Source: Amycolatopsis aidingensis (GTDB taxonomy: Bacteria; Actinomycetota; Actinomycetes; Mycobacteriales; Pseudonocardiaceae). Taken from it: a DNA stretch of 64,000 nt. Of this stretch, positions 8,996-18,955 are shown piece by piece. The position numbers and the translations under genes were made by a program. The first letter of the stretch is position 1. Each line of letters opens with the position of its first letter. Under the pieces are notes generated by a model. It was not told the DNA's origin and did not search any database. It worked only from the letters and a program-made list of their open reading frames with translations. Location: positions 6,732,001 to 6,796,000 of the forward strand of contig NZ_CP076538.1 in NCBI RefSeq assembly GCF_018885265.1, written 5' to 3'.

Positions 8996-10104
8996 GAGGG
9001 TGCCGTACCGCCACCCAGCAGCACGTACCGGATCCGCTCGGCCGCGGCGGGCAGCTCGCCGAGCAGCTCCACCCTGGCCGGCAGGGTCACCGGATCCCAG
9101 CCGGGGCCGCAGGCGAACAGCCTGCCGCGCTGGCGCCCGCGGGTCAGCCGGGCGAACAGCCGCGGATCGGCCGTCTCGCGCCGCCGGGCCCACAGCACCA
9201 CGGCGGCCGGCAGGCTGCGCCGCACGGCGACGGCCAGCACGTCCGCGGACAACGGCCCGGCGAAGGACTGGGTGAGCAGCCGCCAGGCTGTCAGCCCGGC
9301 GGCGAGGGCGTACAGCGGTAGCGGGTCCCGTTCCGCCGGCACGCTGCCGAGCAGCACGGGACGCTGGTTCGGTGGCTCGGCGGGTACCGGGGCGGCGCGC
9401 AGCAGCGCGGCGAGCGCGCATTCGGCGAGCAGGTGCTCCACCTCGGCCCCGGCGCCATCCGGCCGCCAGCTCCCGTTCAGCGCGGCCCGTACCGGATCCA
9501 TCACCTCGGTCCACGCGCGCACCGCCCCGTACTCGGAGATCGCCTCGGTGAGCAGCCGCTGCACGGCATGGGTGTCCATGGCCAGTGCCGCCGCGCTGAG
9601 CCTGCGGGCGAGCCGGGCGGGTCCGGCCGTGCCGCCCGGCTCCTCGGCGGCCAGCACCACGGAACCGTCGGGCACCTCGATGCGTACCGCCACCTCGGGT
9701 GACGCCGCCTGCGTCCCGGGCCCGGACTTGGGCAGGTGCTCCAGCGCGTAGCGGGCCGCTTCCGCGGTGGACGCGCCGCTGAGCAGGGCGCGTTGCATGA
9801 GTTCGAGCCGGTTGACGTCGGCCTGGCCATACCGGCGGTGCCGTCCGCCGGTGTGCTTGCTCGGGCCCACCCCGTAGCGACGATCCCAGGTGCGCAACGT
9901 GGAGGGCGCGACGCCGAGCCGCCGCGCCACCGACGCGACCGGGAGCGTGGGCTCGGCCGCGACCGTGGCGCGGGCCGGGGCACGCACGACCGAACGTCTG
10001 TCGGCTGCGTGATCTGAGCCAGACTCCGATCCCACTCGGTCCAATATCCCGGCCGGATTCGGGTGCGGCAACCGCGGATTTCCCGGCGCTTCTGCGCTGC
10101 TCAC
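8992..10104 (-). CDS. MerR family regulator with CarH/LitR-like C-terminal domain
   Basis: A 370-residue regulator. A MerR-type winged helix occupies about residues 53-125 (SVARRLGVAPSTLRTWDRRYG, then HRRYGQADVNRLELM). The C-terminal part resembles the four-helix plus Rossmann cobalamin-binding fold of CarH/LitR: W213 and E223-H224 fit the Wx9EH motif. The usual (D/E)xHxxG cobalt-ligand motif is not found at the expected place, where the sequence is PAERDPLPLYALAAG. It may therefore bind no B12 or bind it differently. GTG start at 10104; alternative in-frame starts exist. Divergent from whiB3, coupled to the downstream Rv3415c-like gene. Confidence 0.75.
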   Translation of the reverse strand: MSSAEAPGNPRLPHPNPAGILDRVGSESGSDHAADRRSVVRAPARATVAAEPTLPVASVARRLGVAPSTLRTWDRRYGVGPSKHTGGRHRRYGQADVNRLELMQRALLSGASTAEAARYALEHLPKSGPGTQAASPEVAVRIEVPDGSVVLAAEEPGGTAGPARLARRLSAAALAMDTHAVQRLLTEAISEYGAVRAWTEVMDPVRAALNGSWRPDGAGAEVEHLLAECALAALLRAAPVPAEPPNQRPVLLGSVPAERDPLPLYALAAGLTAWRLLTQSFAGPLSADVLAVAVRRSLPAAVVLWARRRETADPRLFARLTRGRQRGRLFACGPGWDPVTLPARVELLGELPAAAERIRYVLLGGGTAPS

Positions 10105-10259
10105 ACAGACGGGGGATGCCTAACGGTTGAATCGCGGAGAATCCCTTGAACAAGTATTGGCGCGGTTCTACCGTTACGCCCGTTGCACCAAATGGAGTAG
10201 TCGCACAGTACAACTGCACGATCCGGCGCTGATGGAGCCGGACAGCGGAGGCGGTCACG

Positions 10260-10562
10260 ATGGCAGATACGCGCAGACTCCCTGGGCCGAACGCGGATGT
10301 GTGGGACTGGCAGCTCGAGGGGGCGTGCCGGGGGATGGACAGCGGATCCTTCTTCCATCCGGACGGCGAGCGGGGACCGGCGAGAGCCCGGCGGGAGGCC
10401 AAGGCAAAGGCGATTTGCCAGACCTGTCCCGTACTGGAGCTGTGCCGCAGTCACGCGCTCGCCGTGCATGAGCCCTACGGCATCTGGGGCGGGCTCTCCG
10501 AATCGGAACGCGAAAGCATCATCAGATCAGAAAAACGGTCACTCAGCCTGACCGGTAGTTGA
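10260..10562 (+). CDS. whiB3: WhiB family transcription factor (WhiB3/WhiD orthologue)
   Basis: A 100-residue protein with the four cluster-binding cysteines C23, C53, C56 and C62 and the GIWGG turn after them, then a basic C-terminus. WhiB proteins bind a redox- and NO-sensitive [4Fe-4S] cluster and work with the primary sigma factor region 4. Position between the Rv3415c-like gene and groEL1 matches mycobacterial whiB3 and Streptomyces whiD. The ATG at 10260 has a GGAGG sequence about 10 bases upstream. The intergenic region to the MerR-type gene (10105-10259) must hold divergent promoters. Confidence 0.93.
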   Translation: MADTRRLPGPNADVWDWQLEGACRGMDSGSFFHPDGERGPARARREAKAKAICQTCPVLELCRSHALAVHEPYGIWGGLSESERESIIRSEKRSLSLTGS

Positions 10563-10594
10563 GCCTGGCGAAGGGTGGGTTTCGGCAGGGGACC

Positions 10595-10635
10595 GAGCGG
10601 GGGTGGTGCCGCCGGATGCGGCGCCACCCCCGCTC
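10595..10635. terminator. Bidirectional terminator hairpin
   Basis: An 18-bp stem with a single mismatch (GAGCGGGGGTGG... pairing with CCACCCCCGCTC) and 5-base loop lies between whiB3 and the convergent tetR gene, reaching into the tetR stop codon. Confidence 0.85.
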
Positions 10636-11251
10636 AGTGTCTGGCGGCCGGTTCGGCACACCGGTCCCAGGCCGCCATCGCCGTGTCGATGACCATGCCC
10701 AGTTCGTCCATATCCCAGCCATCGCGCGCCTGGATGGAAAGGCCGTGCAGCACCGTGCCGTAGAAGGCGGCCATCGCGGCCGTATCCGCGCCTGCGGGCA
10801 GGTCACCGTCCTCGACCCCGCGGTCCAGCCTGCACCGGATGTCCTCCTGGTTGGCCCGGCGCAGCTCGGCCAGGTAGTCCCGCACGCCGATGTTGCTCGG
10901 CGCGTAGTTCGTGGCTGACAGCACGATCATGCACCCGCGCGGCAGCCCGGGGTCGGTATAGGTCTTCGCGTTGTCCCGCAACATCGCCTCGATCGCCGCG
11001 CGGGCGGTGGGCTGCGTGCCGAGCGCGTCGGCCGTGCGGTCGCCGAAGGTGCAGCCGTAGAGCTGGACCGCCTCCCGGAAGAGGGCTTCCTTGCCGCCGA
11101 ACGCGGCGTAGAGACTCGGTGAGCTGATGCCCATCGCGGCGGTGAGGTCCGCCAGCGACGCACCCTCGTAGCCACGTTCCCAGAAGACGTGCATGGCCGC
11201 GGTCAGTGCGGCCTCGCGATCGAAGCCCCGCGGGCGGCCTCGAGGTGACAT
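10634..11251 (-). CDS. TetR/AcrR family repressor
   Basis: A 205-residue regulator with the N-terminal TetR helix-turn-helix (FDREAALTAAMHVFWERGYE ... SLADLTAAMGISSPSLYAAF given in part) at about residues 9-55 and a helical ligand-binding domain with LYAAFGGKEALFREAV linking them. The C-terminus resembles the TetR_C subgroup seen near short-chain dehydrogenases. It is divergent from an SDR gene, and two inverted operator-like sites lie in the 115-bp gap, so it very likely represses both itself and the SDR. The inducer is unknown. Confidence 0.9.
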   Translation of the reverse strand: MSPRGRPRGFDREAALTAAMHVFWERGYEGASLADLTAAMGISSPSLYAAFGGKEALFREAVQLYGCTFGDRTADALGTQPTARAAIEAMLRDNAKTYTDPGLPRGCMIVLSATNYAPSNIGVRDYLAELRRANQEDIRCRLDRGVEDGDLPAGADTAAMAAFYGTVLHGLSIQARDGWDMDELGMVIDTAMAAWDRCAEPAARH

Positions 11252-11263
11252 GACTCGCTTTCC

Positions 11264-11279
11264 ATACCGATCGACACAA
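11264..11279. promoter_or_regulatory. Putative TetR operator, tetR-proximal
   Basis: ATACCGATCGACACAA is the inverted near-copy of the second site 51 bp away (TGTGTCGAYCGRTA on the opposite strand). It lies just upstream of the tetR start codon. Confidence 0.6.
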
Positions 11280-11285
11280 AAAACC

Positions 11286-11314
11286 TTGACCCCCGATCGT
11301 ACCCGGCGTAATTA
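11286..11314 (+). promoter_or_regulatory. Sigma-70-like promoter of the SDR gene
   Basis: TTGACC at 11286-11291 and TAATTA at 11309-11314 are separated by 17 bp, a good housekeeping promoter. It stands between the two operator-like sites, with the second site covering the likely transcription start. Confidence 0.65.
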
Positions 11315-11330
11315 TGTGTCGACCGATACA
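11315..11330. promoter_or_regulatory. Putative TetR operator, SDR-proximal
   Basis: TGTGTCGACCGATACA is a 16-bp palindrome with one mismatched pair (TGTGTCG / CGATACA). It begins directly after the -10 element of the SDR promoter, a position that blocks transcription when bound. Confidence 0.65.
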
Positions 11331-11366
11331 GAATTCAAGCCGACTTCAGAGAGGACGGGGTGGACG

Positions 11367-12107
11367 ATGTCCGCACTCGACGGCAAGCGTGCGCTGGTGA
11401 CCGGGGGAAGCCGCGGAATCGGAGCGGCGGTGGCCGCCCGGCTGGCCGAGGACGGCGCGAACGTGGCGGTGACCTACGCCGGCTCACCGGAACGCGCGCA
11501 GGAGGTCGTGGCCCGCATCGAGGGATCCGGCCGGAAAGGGATGGCGATCCGGGCGGACAGCGCCGACGCCGCAGCGGTGACGGCCGCGGTGGACGCCGCC
11601 GCCGAGGCGTTCGGCGGCCTCGACATCCTGGTCAACAACGCGGGCATCTTCCCGAACGGGCCGATCGAGGAGCTGTCGGTCGAGGAGATCGACCGCACGC
11701 TGGCGATCCACGTCCGTGCGGTGCTGGTGGCGACGAAGGCCGCCGTGGCGCATATGGCCGATGGCGGACGGATCATCAGCACCGGTAGCAACCTCGCCGA
11801 GCGGGTGCCGTGGCCCGGGCTGAGCCTGTACTCGGCGAGCAAGTCCGCGCTGCTCGGGCTCAGCAGGGGGCTGGCGCGGGAGCTGGGTCCCCGTGGGATC
11901 ACCGCCACGGTGGTGCAACCGGGGTCGACGGACACCGAGATGAACCCGGCCGACGGAGCGGGCGCCGCGCCACAGCTCGAGCTCAACCCGACCGGCCGGT
12001 ACGCACAGGCCGCCGATGTGGCGGCGACCGTGGCCTACCTGGCCGGCGATGGCGGCCGCTTCATCAACGGCACCGCCATCACCGTCGACGGCGGCCTGAA
12101 CGCCTGA
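11367..12107 (+). CDS. Short-chain dehydrogenase/reductase
   Basis: A 246-residue classical SDR. The cofactor motif TGGSRGIG is at about residues 12-19, NNAG near 88-91, the catalytic Ser in IISTGSN, and YSASK with the catalytic Tyr and Lys near 151-155; the C-terminus ends GTAITVDGGLNA as in FabG-like enzymes. An Arg-poor second strand (TYAGSPERAQ) fits NADP(H) preference but this is inference. ATG at 11367 follows a GAGAGGACGGGG sequence. Controlled by the divergent TetR regulator; the substrate cannot be named from sequence. Confidence 0.93.
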   Translation: MSALDGKRALVTGGSRGIGAAVAARLAEDGANVAVTYAGSPERAQEVVARIEGSGRKGMAIRADSADAAAVTAAVDAAAEAFGGLDILVNNAGIFPNGPIEELSVEEIDRTLAIHVRAVLVATKAAVAHMADGGRIISTGSNLAERVPWPGLSLYSASKSALLGLSRGLARELGPRGITATVVQPGSTDTEMNPADGAGAAPQLELNPTGRYAQAADVAATVAYLAGDGGRFINGTAITVDGGLNA

Positions 12108-12112
12108 CGGCA

Positions 12113-12220
12113 GTGCGTTTAGCGGGCAAACTGCACCGGCCGGCGCCGCCCCGGGGTGCGGTTTGCCCGCGAAATGTACTTCGGCGGGCCTCCGCGGTGC
12201 GTTTAGCGGGCAAACTGCAC
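12113..12220. repeat. Dispersed palindromic repeat, three copies
   Basis: Copies at 12113-12136, 12155-12180 (opposite orientation, GTTTGCCCGC) and 12196-12220 fill the gap between the SDR stop codon and the groEL1 terminator. Confidence 0.85.
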
Positions 12221-12274
12221 TCGTCGGCGGCCGGCCGCGGGGCGGGACGAGGGCCGTCTCGGGGCCGACGAAAA

Positions 12275-12313
12275 ACGGGGGCGGCATCTCCGGCGTGGAG
12301 ATGCCGCCCCCGT
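12275..12313. terminator. Terminator hairpin downstream of groEL1
   Basis: A perfect 17-bp stem (12275-12291 with 12297-12313) and 5-base loop, preceded on the plus strand by AAAAA, which becomes a T-tract after the hairpin in the groEL1 transcript. Confidence 0.9.
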
Positions 12314-12337
12314 CCGGGCGGTACGTACTTGGCCGGG

Positions 12338-14032
<1,695 letters not shown>

Positions 14033-14044
14033 TCACGCGGGTCG

Positions 14045-14338
14045 TCAGTTGATGACGGCCAGCACGTCGCGGGCGGACAGGATCAAGTAGTCCTCACCGT
14101 TGTACTTGACCTCGGTGCCGCCGTACTTGGAGTAGATGACGACGTCGCCTTCCTTGACGTCCACCGGGACGCGGTTGCCCTTGTCGTCGATCCGGCCCGG
14201 GCCCACGGCCAGGACCTTGCCCTCCTGGGGCTTTTCCTTCGCAGTGTCCGGGATCACGAGACCGGAAGCCGTCGTCTCCTCGGCCTCACTCGTCTGGACA
14301 ACGATCTTGTCCTCGAGCGGCTTGATGTTCACGCTCAC
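14045..14338 (-). CDS. groES: Co-chaperonin GroES
   Basis: A 97-residue co-chaperonin beginning [13 protein letters not shown] with the mobile-loop region ([20 protein letters not shown] in part) that docks onto GroEL, and ending [14 protein letters not shown]. The GTG at 14338 is chosen because GGAGG stands 8 bases upstream; five more in-frame codons to an upstream start are possible but would cover that site. First gene of the groES-groEL1 operon, 93 bp before groEL1. Confidence 0.96.
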   Translation of the reverse strand: MSVNIKPLEDKIVVQTSEAEETTASGLVIPDTAKEKPQEGKVLAVGPGRIDDKGNRVPVDVKEGDVVIYSKYGGTEVKYNGEDYLILSARDVLAVIN

Positions 14339-14446
14339 CGGGTTGACCTCCACGGGTCGTCGAAAGCGTTGGCAGGTACCTGAATTTCTTTACGGCGCCT
14401 ACCACCCCGCCGTCGCGGGTGCCGGGGCGTGTGCGGTGCCGTGCAA

Positions 14447-14473
14447 TTAGCACTCTAGCGAGGTGAGTGCTAG
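14447..14473 (-). promoter_or_regulatory. CIRCE element (HrcA operator)
   Basis: TTAGCACTC, nine bases, then GAGTGCTAG: a match to the CIRCE consensus with a single change in the last base. It lies about 110 bp upstream of the groES start, so HrcA is expected to repress the operon at normal temperature. Confidence 0.9.
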
Positions 14474-14508
14474 CCACGCAAGCAGACCCCCTACCTGCCG
14501 GGAACCGG

Positions 14509-15096
14509 TCAGCACAAGACCCCTGACCGGCTGTTTTCTTCCGCGGTCAGTTCCCATACGACGTCCACGCCCACCTCGCCCGGACTGGGCGGGTTGCGCG
14601 GCGGAGTATGCCGGGCAACCTCGGTGAAGCCGAGCCTGCGGGGCACACCCGCGCTGGTGGTGTTCGCCAGGTCGTGCCAGATCTGAACCCGGTCGACGGC
14701 GGGGAGAGCGAACGCCTGCTCGACCAGTATGGCGGCTGCCTCGGTCGCCAGGCCGCTGCCGGTATGCGCCGGATGCAGCCAGTAACCGATCTCCAACGCG
14801 CCCGGGCCGATCCGGCGTTCCAGGCCGCACGCACCGACCGTCACGCCCGGGACCGTGATGGCGTAGGCGTAGCTCTCGCCCTCGAGCCAGCCTGCCTGGG
14901 CACGGGTGAGGAAGTCGGTGGCGGCCGCGCGGTCGTAGGGCGGTACCGCCCACAACATCCATGGCCGCAGATGGTCCAGCGATTCGGAGACCACCTGCAA
15001 CAGCGTGTCCACGTCGGTCTCCCGCCAGCGGCGCAGCCGGACCCGGCGACCGGTCAGTGTTTCGGCGGGAATCACCCATCCATCATCCGTGGCCAC
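14509..15096 (-). CDS. GNAT family N-acetyltransferase (RimJ/RimL type)
   Basis: A 195-residue acetyltransferase. TGRRVRLRRWRETD at the N-terminus, the acetyl-CoA binding strand and loop (IGYWLHPAHTGSGLATEAAA) and the ANTTSAGVPRRLGFTEVAR segment are typical of the RimJ/RimL branch that acetylates protein N-termini, ribosomal proteins or small amines. The usual Q/RxxGxG/A loop appears as HTGSGLA. GTG start at 15096, immediately bordering a repeat copy. Substrate unknown; single gene upstream of groES but on the same strand, divergent from phoD. Confidence 0.88.
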   Translation of the reverse strand: MATDDGWVIPAETLTGRRVRLRRWRETDVDTLLQVVSESLDHLRPWMLWAVPPYDRAAATDFLTRAQAGWLEGESYAYAITVPGVTVGACGLERRIGPGALEIGYWLHPAHTGSGLATEAAAILVEQAFALPAVDRVQIWHDLANTTSAGVPRRLGFTEVARHTPPRNPPSPGEVGVDVVWELTAEENSRSGVLC

Positions 15097-15190
15097 AGTT
15101 CGCCCGCTAAACGCACCCCGGGCAGTGCGGTTTGCCCGCTAAACGCACTTCCGGGCGCCCCTCCGGCTACGGTTTGCCCGCTAAACGCAC
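15097..15190. repeat. Dispersed palindromic repeat, three copies
   Basis: Three copies with core GCCCGCTAAACGC in tandem orientation at 15097-15116, 15124-15148 and 15168-15190. They occupy the divergent gap between the GNAT gene and phoD. Confidence 0.85.
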
Positions 15191-15315
15191 CCCGGGTGGG
15201 CGGTGGGCGGGCAGGGAAAGGTTCACCGGGTGATCACCTGATGGGGCGATCACGGCCACGGCGCTGCCGCAAGCTGTGCGGGTCCCGACTGACTCCACTA
15301 CTGCGGGGAGCCTTC

Positions 15316-16926
15316 ATGTCCGAATCAGGCGAGTACACCACCACGTCCGCCCGGCCTTCACGCCGCAATGTCCTGGTCGGGGGCGCCGCCGTCGGCGCGG
15401 CCGCCATGGCGGCCGGCGCGCTCGGCACCTCCACGGCCGCCGCGCAGGGTGCCGGTGAGCGGATCACCGGCGACCCCTTCACCCTTGGCGTTGCCTCCGG
15501 CGACCCGGACCAGCACAGCGTCGTGCTGTGGACCCGCCTCGCACCCCGTCCGCTGGCCGAGGACGGCCTCGGCGGGATGAACCGCAGGCACGTCGAAGTG
15601 CACTGGGAGATCGCCCTCGACGAACGCTTCCGCCTCGTGGTGCGCCGCGGCCACGAGCGCACCGGACCGGAACACGGCTATGCGGTGCACGCCGAGGTCG
15701 CCGGGCTGCTGCCCGGCTGGGAGTACTTCTACCGGTTCCGGGTCGGCAGGCACGTCTCCCCCGTCGGCCGCACCCGCACCGCGCCGCTGGTCGGCATCTT
15801 CGGTTCCGGGCTCGCGATGAGCTTCGCCTCCTGCTCGCAGTTCGAGCACGGCTACTTCCACGCCTACCGCTACCTGGCCGCCGATGAACCCGACCTGGTA
15901 CTGCACCTTGGCGACTACATGTACGAGTACGCGCCGAACGTCTACGTCTCCCCGGACGGCAACGTGCGCGACCACCGCGGCCCGGAGACCGAGACCCTGG
16001 CCAACTACCGGCAGCGTTACGCCCAGTACCGCACCGACGCCGACCTGCGCGCCGCGCACGCCGTGGCACCCTGGCTGGTCGTACCGGACGACCACGAGGT
16101 GGACAACAACTGGGCCGACGAGGTCCACGAGAAGCCGCACATCCCGCAACCGGACTTCATGCGCCGCAGGGCCGACGCCTTCCGGGCCTACTACGAGAAC
16201 ATGCCGCTGCGCCGCCGCAGCAAGCCGAACGGGCCGGACATCCGGCTCTACCGCCAGGTGCAGTGGGGTTCGCTGGCCAACTTCCACATGCTGGACACCC
16301 GGCAGCACCGCGACGACCAGGCCTGCGGGGACGGCTGGAAGGTGTGCGAGGACGCCGCCGACCCGGCGCGCACCCTCACCGGGCCCGAGCAGGAGGCCTG
16401 GCTGCTGAACAACTTCCGCCGCTCCCGGGCCCGCTGGGACATCCTCGGCCAGCAGGTGTTCTTCGCCCAGCGGCTGAGCGCATCCGGAGCCCGCAGCATG
16501 GACGCCTGGGACGGCTACCAGGGCTCCCGCGAGCGGGTGGTGCGGGGCTGGCAGGACGCACGCGTACGCAACCCGGTCGTGCTCACCGGCGATGTGCACA
16601 CACACTGGGCGAACGAGCTCAAGGCCGACTACGCCGACCCGGACAGCCCGGCCGTCGGCACCGAGTTGGTCACCACCTCCATCAGCTCGGGCGGCAACGG
16701 CGCGGACTCCGACCCGAGCACCAACCCGAACCTGCGGCGCAACCCGCACATCAAGTTCTTCAACGCCCAGCGCGGCTATGTCCGCACCCGGATCGACCGG
16801 CACCAGATCCGCGCCGACTTCCGCGTGCTGGACAAGGTCACCGAGCCGGACGCCGCGGTGTCCACCAGGGCCTCCTTCCTCATATCCGACCGTCGGAGGG
16901 GTCTCACGGAGATCGAACCGCAGTAA
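15316..16926 (+). CDS. phoD: Alkaline phosphatase D family protein
   Basis: A 536-residue secreted metallophosphoesterase. The N-terminus carries a twin-arginine signal (SRRNVLVGG, then an Ala-rich hydrophobic stretch, residues about 16-44). The PhoD N-terminal Ig-like domain is followed by the catalytic domain with LHLGDYMYEY, VPDDHEVDNNW and VVLTGDVHTHW, which hold the Asp, Asn and His metal ligands. PhoD enzymes hydrolyse phosphomono- and diesters outside the cell and usually use Fe and Ca. ATG at 15316 has GGGGAG upstream. Followed by a strong hairpin, so monocistronic. Confidence 0.93.
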   Translation: MSESGEYTTTSARPSRRNVLVGGAAVGAAAMAAGALGTSTAAAQGAGERITGDPFTLGVASGDPDQHSVVLWTRLAPRPLAEDGLGGMNRRHVEVHWEIALDERFRLVVRRGHERTGPEHGYAVHAEVAGLLPGWEYFYRFRVGRHVSPVGRTRTAPLVGIFGSGLAMSFASCSQFEHGYFHAYRYLAADEPDLVLHLGDYMYEYAPNVYVSPDGNVRDHRGPETETLANYRQRYAQYRTDADLRAAHAVAPWLVVPDDHEVDNNWADEVHEKPHIPQPDFMRRRADAFRAYYENMPLRRRSKPNGPDIRLYRQVQWGSLANFHMLDTRQHRDDQACGDGWKVCEDAADPARTLTGPEQEAWLLNNFRRSRARWDILGQQVFFAQRLSASGARSMDAWDGYQGSRERVVRGWQDARVRNPVVLTGDVHTHWANELKADYADPDSPAVGTELVTTSISSGGNGADSDPSTNPNLRRNPHIKFFNAQRGYVRTRIDRHQIRADFRVLDKVTEPDAAVSTRASFLISDRRRGLTEIEPQ

Positions 16927-16942
16927 GCTGACTGCGCCCGCG

Positions 16943-16988
16943 GTCGTGAGTATCCAACGTCGATCACATCGCGTTGGATACTCACGAC
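16943..16988. terminator. Terminator hairpin downstream of phoD
   Basis: A perfect 17-bp inverted repeat (16943-16959 with 16972-16988) and a 12-base loop. It is unusually A+T-containing for this genome (GTCGTGAGTATCCAACG). Confidence 0.85.
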
Positions 16989-17016
16989 CCACAGTCATAT
17001 ACCGTGGGGGTACTCG

Positions 17017-18945
17017 ATGCCTGTGCGCCGCCTGGCCACCGTCGCCTCGACCATCCTGCTCGTCGCCGGGCTGGCGGCGTCCCCGTCCGCCGCCGAGCCG
17101 ATACCCGCCGACCAGCTGCGCCAGCGGGCCTTCGCCGCCGCGGCCGCCGAGTTCGGGGTGCCCGAACGAGTACTGCTCGGCGTCTCCTATCTGGAGTCCC
17201 GGTGGGACACCAACGGGGGCACCCCGAGCACCAGCGCGGGCTACGGGCCGATGCACCTCACCGATCTGCGCGCCGCGGGCGGGGGCACGCACCACGACGA
17301 GGGCGGCGAGGATCCGCGTGGGGACAGCGCGCGGTCGCCGCTGCTGCCGCAGGCGCCACCCGCCCCGGAACCGAAACCGGAGCTGCAGACGGTGGACCTG
17401 GCCGCCGAGCTGACCGGGACCGACCCGGCGACGCTGCGCGCCGACCCGGCACAGAACATCCGCGGCGGCGCCGCACTGCTCGCGCACTACCAGCACGGGC
17501 TCGGCCACGACACCGGCAGTCCCGCGGACTGGTACGGCGCCGTGGCCCGCTACAGCGGGGCCGCCGAGAGCACCGCGGCGGCCGCGTTCGCCGACGAGGT
17601 GTTCGCGGTGATCGCGAACGGCCAGCACCGGCGCACCGATGACGGGCAGCGGATGCGGCTGGCCGCCGATCCCGGCATCGTCCCGGCAAGGGACCAGCTC
17701 GCCGAGCTCGACCTCCGCATCCCGGACACGTCCGAAGTGGAATGTCCACAAGAGATCTCTTGCGAGTGGATCCCCGCTCCGTACCAAGAACTTCCCGGTA
17801 ACGACTACGGTAACCACGACAAGGCAAACCGCCCGGAAGACCAGCAGATCGAGTACATCGTCATCCACGACACCGAGGGTTACTGGGACACCGCGTTGCG
17901 GCTGGTGCAGGATCCGACCTACGTGAGCTGGCACTACACCCTGCGTTCCGCCGACGGGCACATCGCCCAGCACGTTCCCACCAGGGACGTCGGCTGGCAC
18001 GCCGGGAACTGGCACGTCAACGCCAAGTCGATCGGCCTCGAGCACGAGGGGTTCGCCGCGCAGGGCACCTGGTACACCGAGGCGATGTACCGGACCTCGG
18101 CCAAGCTGGTGCGGCACCTGGCCGAGAAGTACGACATCCCGCTGGATCGCGCGCACATCATCGGACACGACAACGTTCCCGGCACCGTTCCGAACCGGGT
18201 GCCCCAGATGCACTGGGACCCGGGCCCGTACTGGGACTGGGCGCACTACTTCGACCTGATGGGCGCCCCGTTCGCCGGCGGCAAGGTGCGCCCCGGCTCG
18301 CACCTGCTGGAGATCGCGCCGGAGTTCGCGCGCAACCGGCCGGAGTTCTTCGGCTGTGACCGGGACAATCCCACCGCCCGCTGCCCTTCCCGCGGCTCCG
18401 GCTCGGTGGTGCTGCGCACCGAGCCCCGGCCGGACGCCCCGCTGCTGACCGACATCGGACTGCACCCGGACGGCTCACCCGCCACCATGCGGGTGTCCGA
18501 TATCGGCAGCCGCACCGAGACCGGCCAGCGGTACGCCGTGGCCGAGGTGCGTGGTGACTGGACCGCGATCTGGTACCTGGGCCAGAAGGGCTGGTTCCAC
18601 AACCCACCGTATGCGCCCAGGGCGCATACGGTGCGGGGCAGCATGGTGGTGGCCAAGCCCGGCCTCGGCCCGGTTCCGGTCTACGGCAGGGCGTATCCGG
18701 AGGCCGGAGCCTACCCGGAGGGCAGGCCGCCACAGCAGATCGTGCCGCTGCAGTACGAGTTGCCGCAGGGCCAGCGCTACTCGGCCGGCTGGCGCGGACA
18801 GTCGGAGTACTACGCCGCCACCACCTTCGACCCGGCCGAGCATGTCGTGGTCCGGGGCGACACCCGGTACGTGCAGATCCAGTTCGGCCACCGGTTCGCC
18901 TACGTCAAGGCGAAGGACGTACTGGTCCTGCCCGCACTGAGGTAG
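17017..18945 (+). CDS. Secreted N-acetylmuramoyl-L-alanine amidase, multidomain
   Basis: A 642-residue exported protein with a Sec signal peptide (residues 1-27, cleavage near PSAAEP). Residues about 35-210 resemble a lysozyme-like lytic transglycosylase fold (FGVPERVLLGVSYLESRWD with a candidate catalytic Glu, GYGPMHL), interrupted by a Gly/Pro-rich insert. Residues about 285-425 form an Amidase_2 (T4 lysozyme-like/PGRP) domain: YIVIHDTEGY, SWHY, GLEHEG and HIIGHDNVPG supply the zinc His residues. The remaining 200 residues look like SH3-type binding repeats (VAEVRGDWTAIWYLGQKGWF in part). Expected role is cleavage of peptidoglycan stem peptides. Confidence 0.88.
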   Translation: MPVRRLATVASTILLVAGLAASPSAAEPIPADQLRQRAFAAAAAEFGVPERVLLGVSYLESRWDTNGGTPSTSAGYGPMHLTDLRAAGGGTHHDEGGEDPRGDSARSPLLPQAPPAPEPKPELQTVDLAAELTGTDPATLRADPAQNIRGGAALLAHYQHGLGHDTGSPADWYGAVARYSGAAESTAAAAFADEVFAVIANGQHRRTDDGQRMRLAADPGIVPARDQLAELDLRIPDTSEVECPQEISCEWIPAPYQELPGNDYGNHDKANRPEDQQIEYIVIHDTEGYWDTALRLVQDPTYVSWHYTLRSADGHIAQHVPTRDVGWHAGNWHVNAKSIGLEHEGFAAQGTWYTEAMYRTSAKLVRHLAEKYDIPLDRAHIIGHDNVPGTVPNRVPQMHWDPGPYWDWAHYFDLMGAPFAGGKVRPGSHLLEIAPEFARNRPEFFGCDRDNPTARCPSRGSGSVVLRTEPRPDAPLLTDIGLHPDGSPATMRVSDIGSRTETGQRYAVAEVRGDWTAIWYLGQKGWFHNPPYAPRAHTVRGSMVVAKPGLGPVPVYGRAYPEAGAYPEGRPPQQIVPLQYELPQGQRYSAGWRGQSEYYAATTFDPAEHVVVRGDTRYVQIQFGHRFAYVKAKDVLVLPALR

Positions 18946-18955
18946 CCGAGCCCGG

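Noticed and set aside
8108..10402. A 764-codon minus-strand frame running through the MerR-type gene
   Set aside because: Only the part from 8995 down is coding (Rv3415c-like); upstream it is a shadow of the MerR-type gene and intergenic DNA.
15358..18465. A 1035-codon frame on the minus strand opposite phoD and the amidase
   Set aside because: It spans two well-supported genes and a terminator, has no recognisable motifs, and is explained by codon bias.
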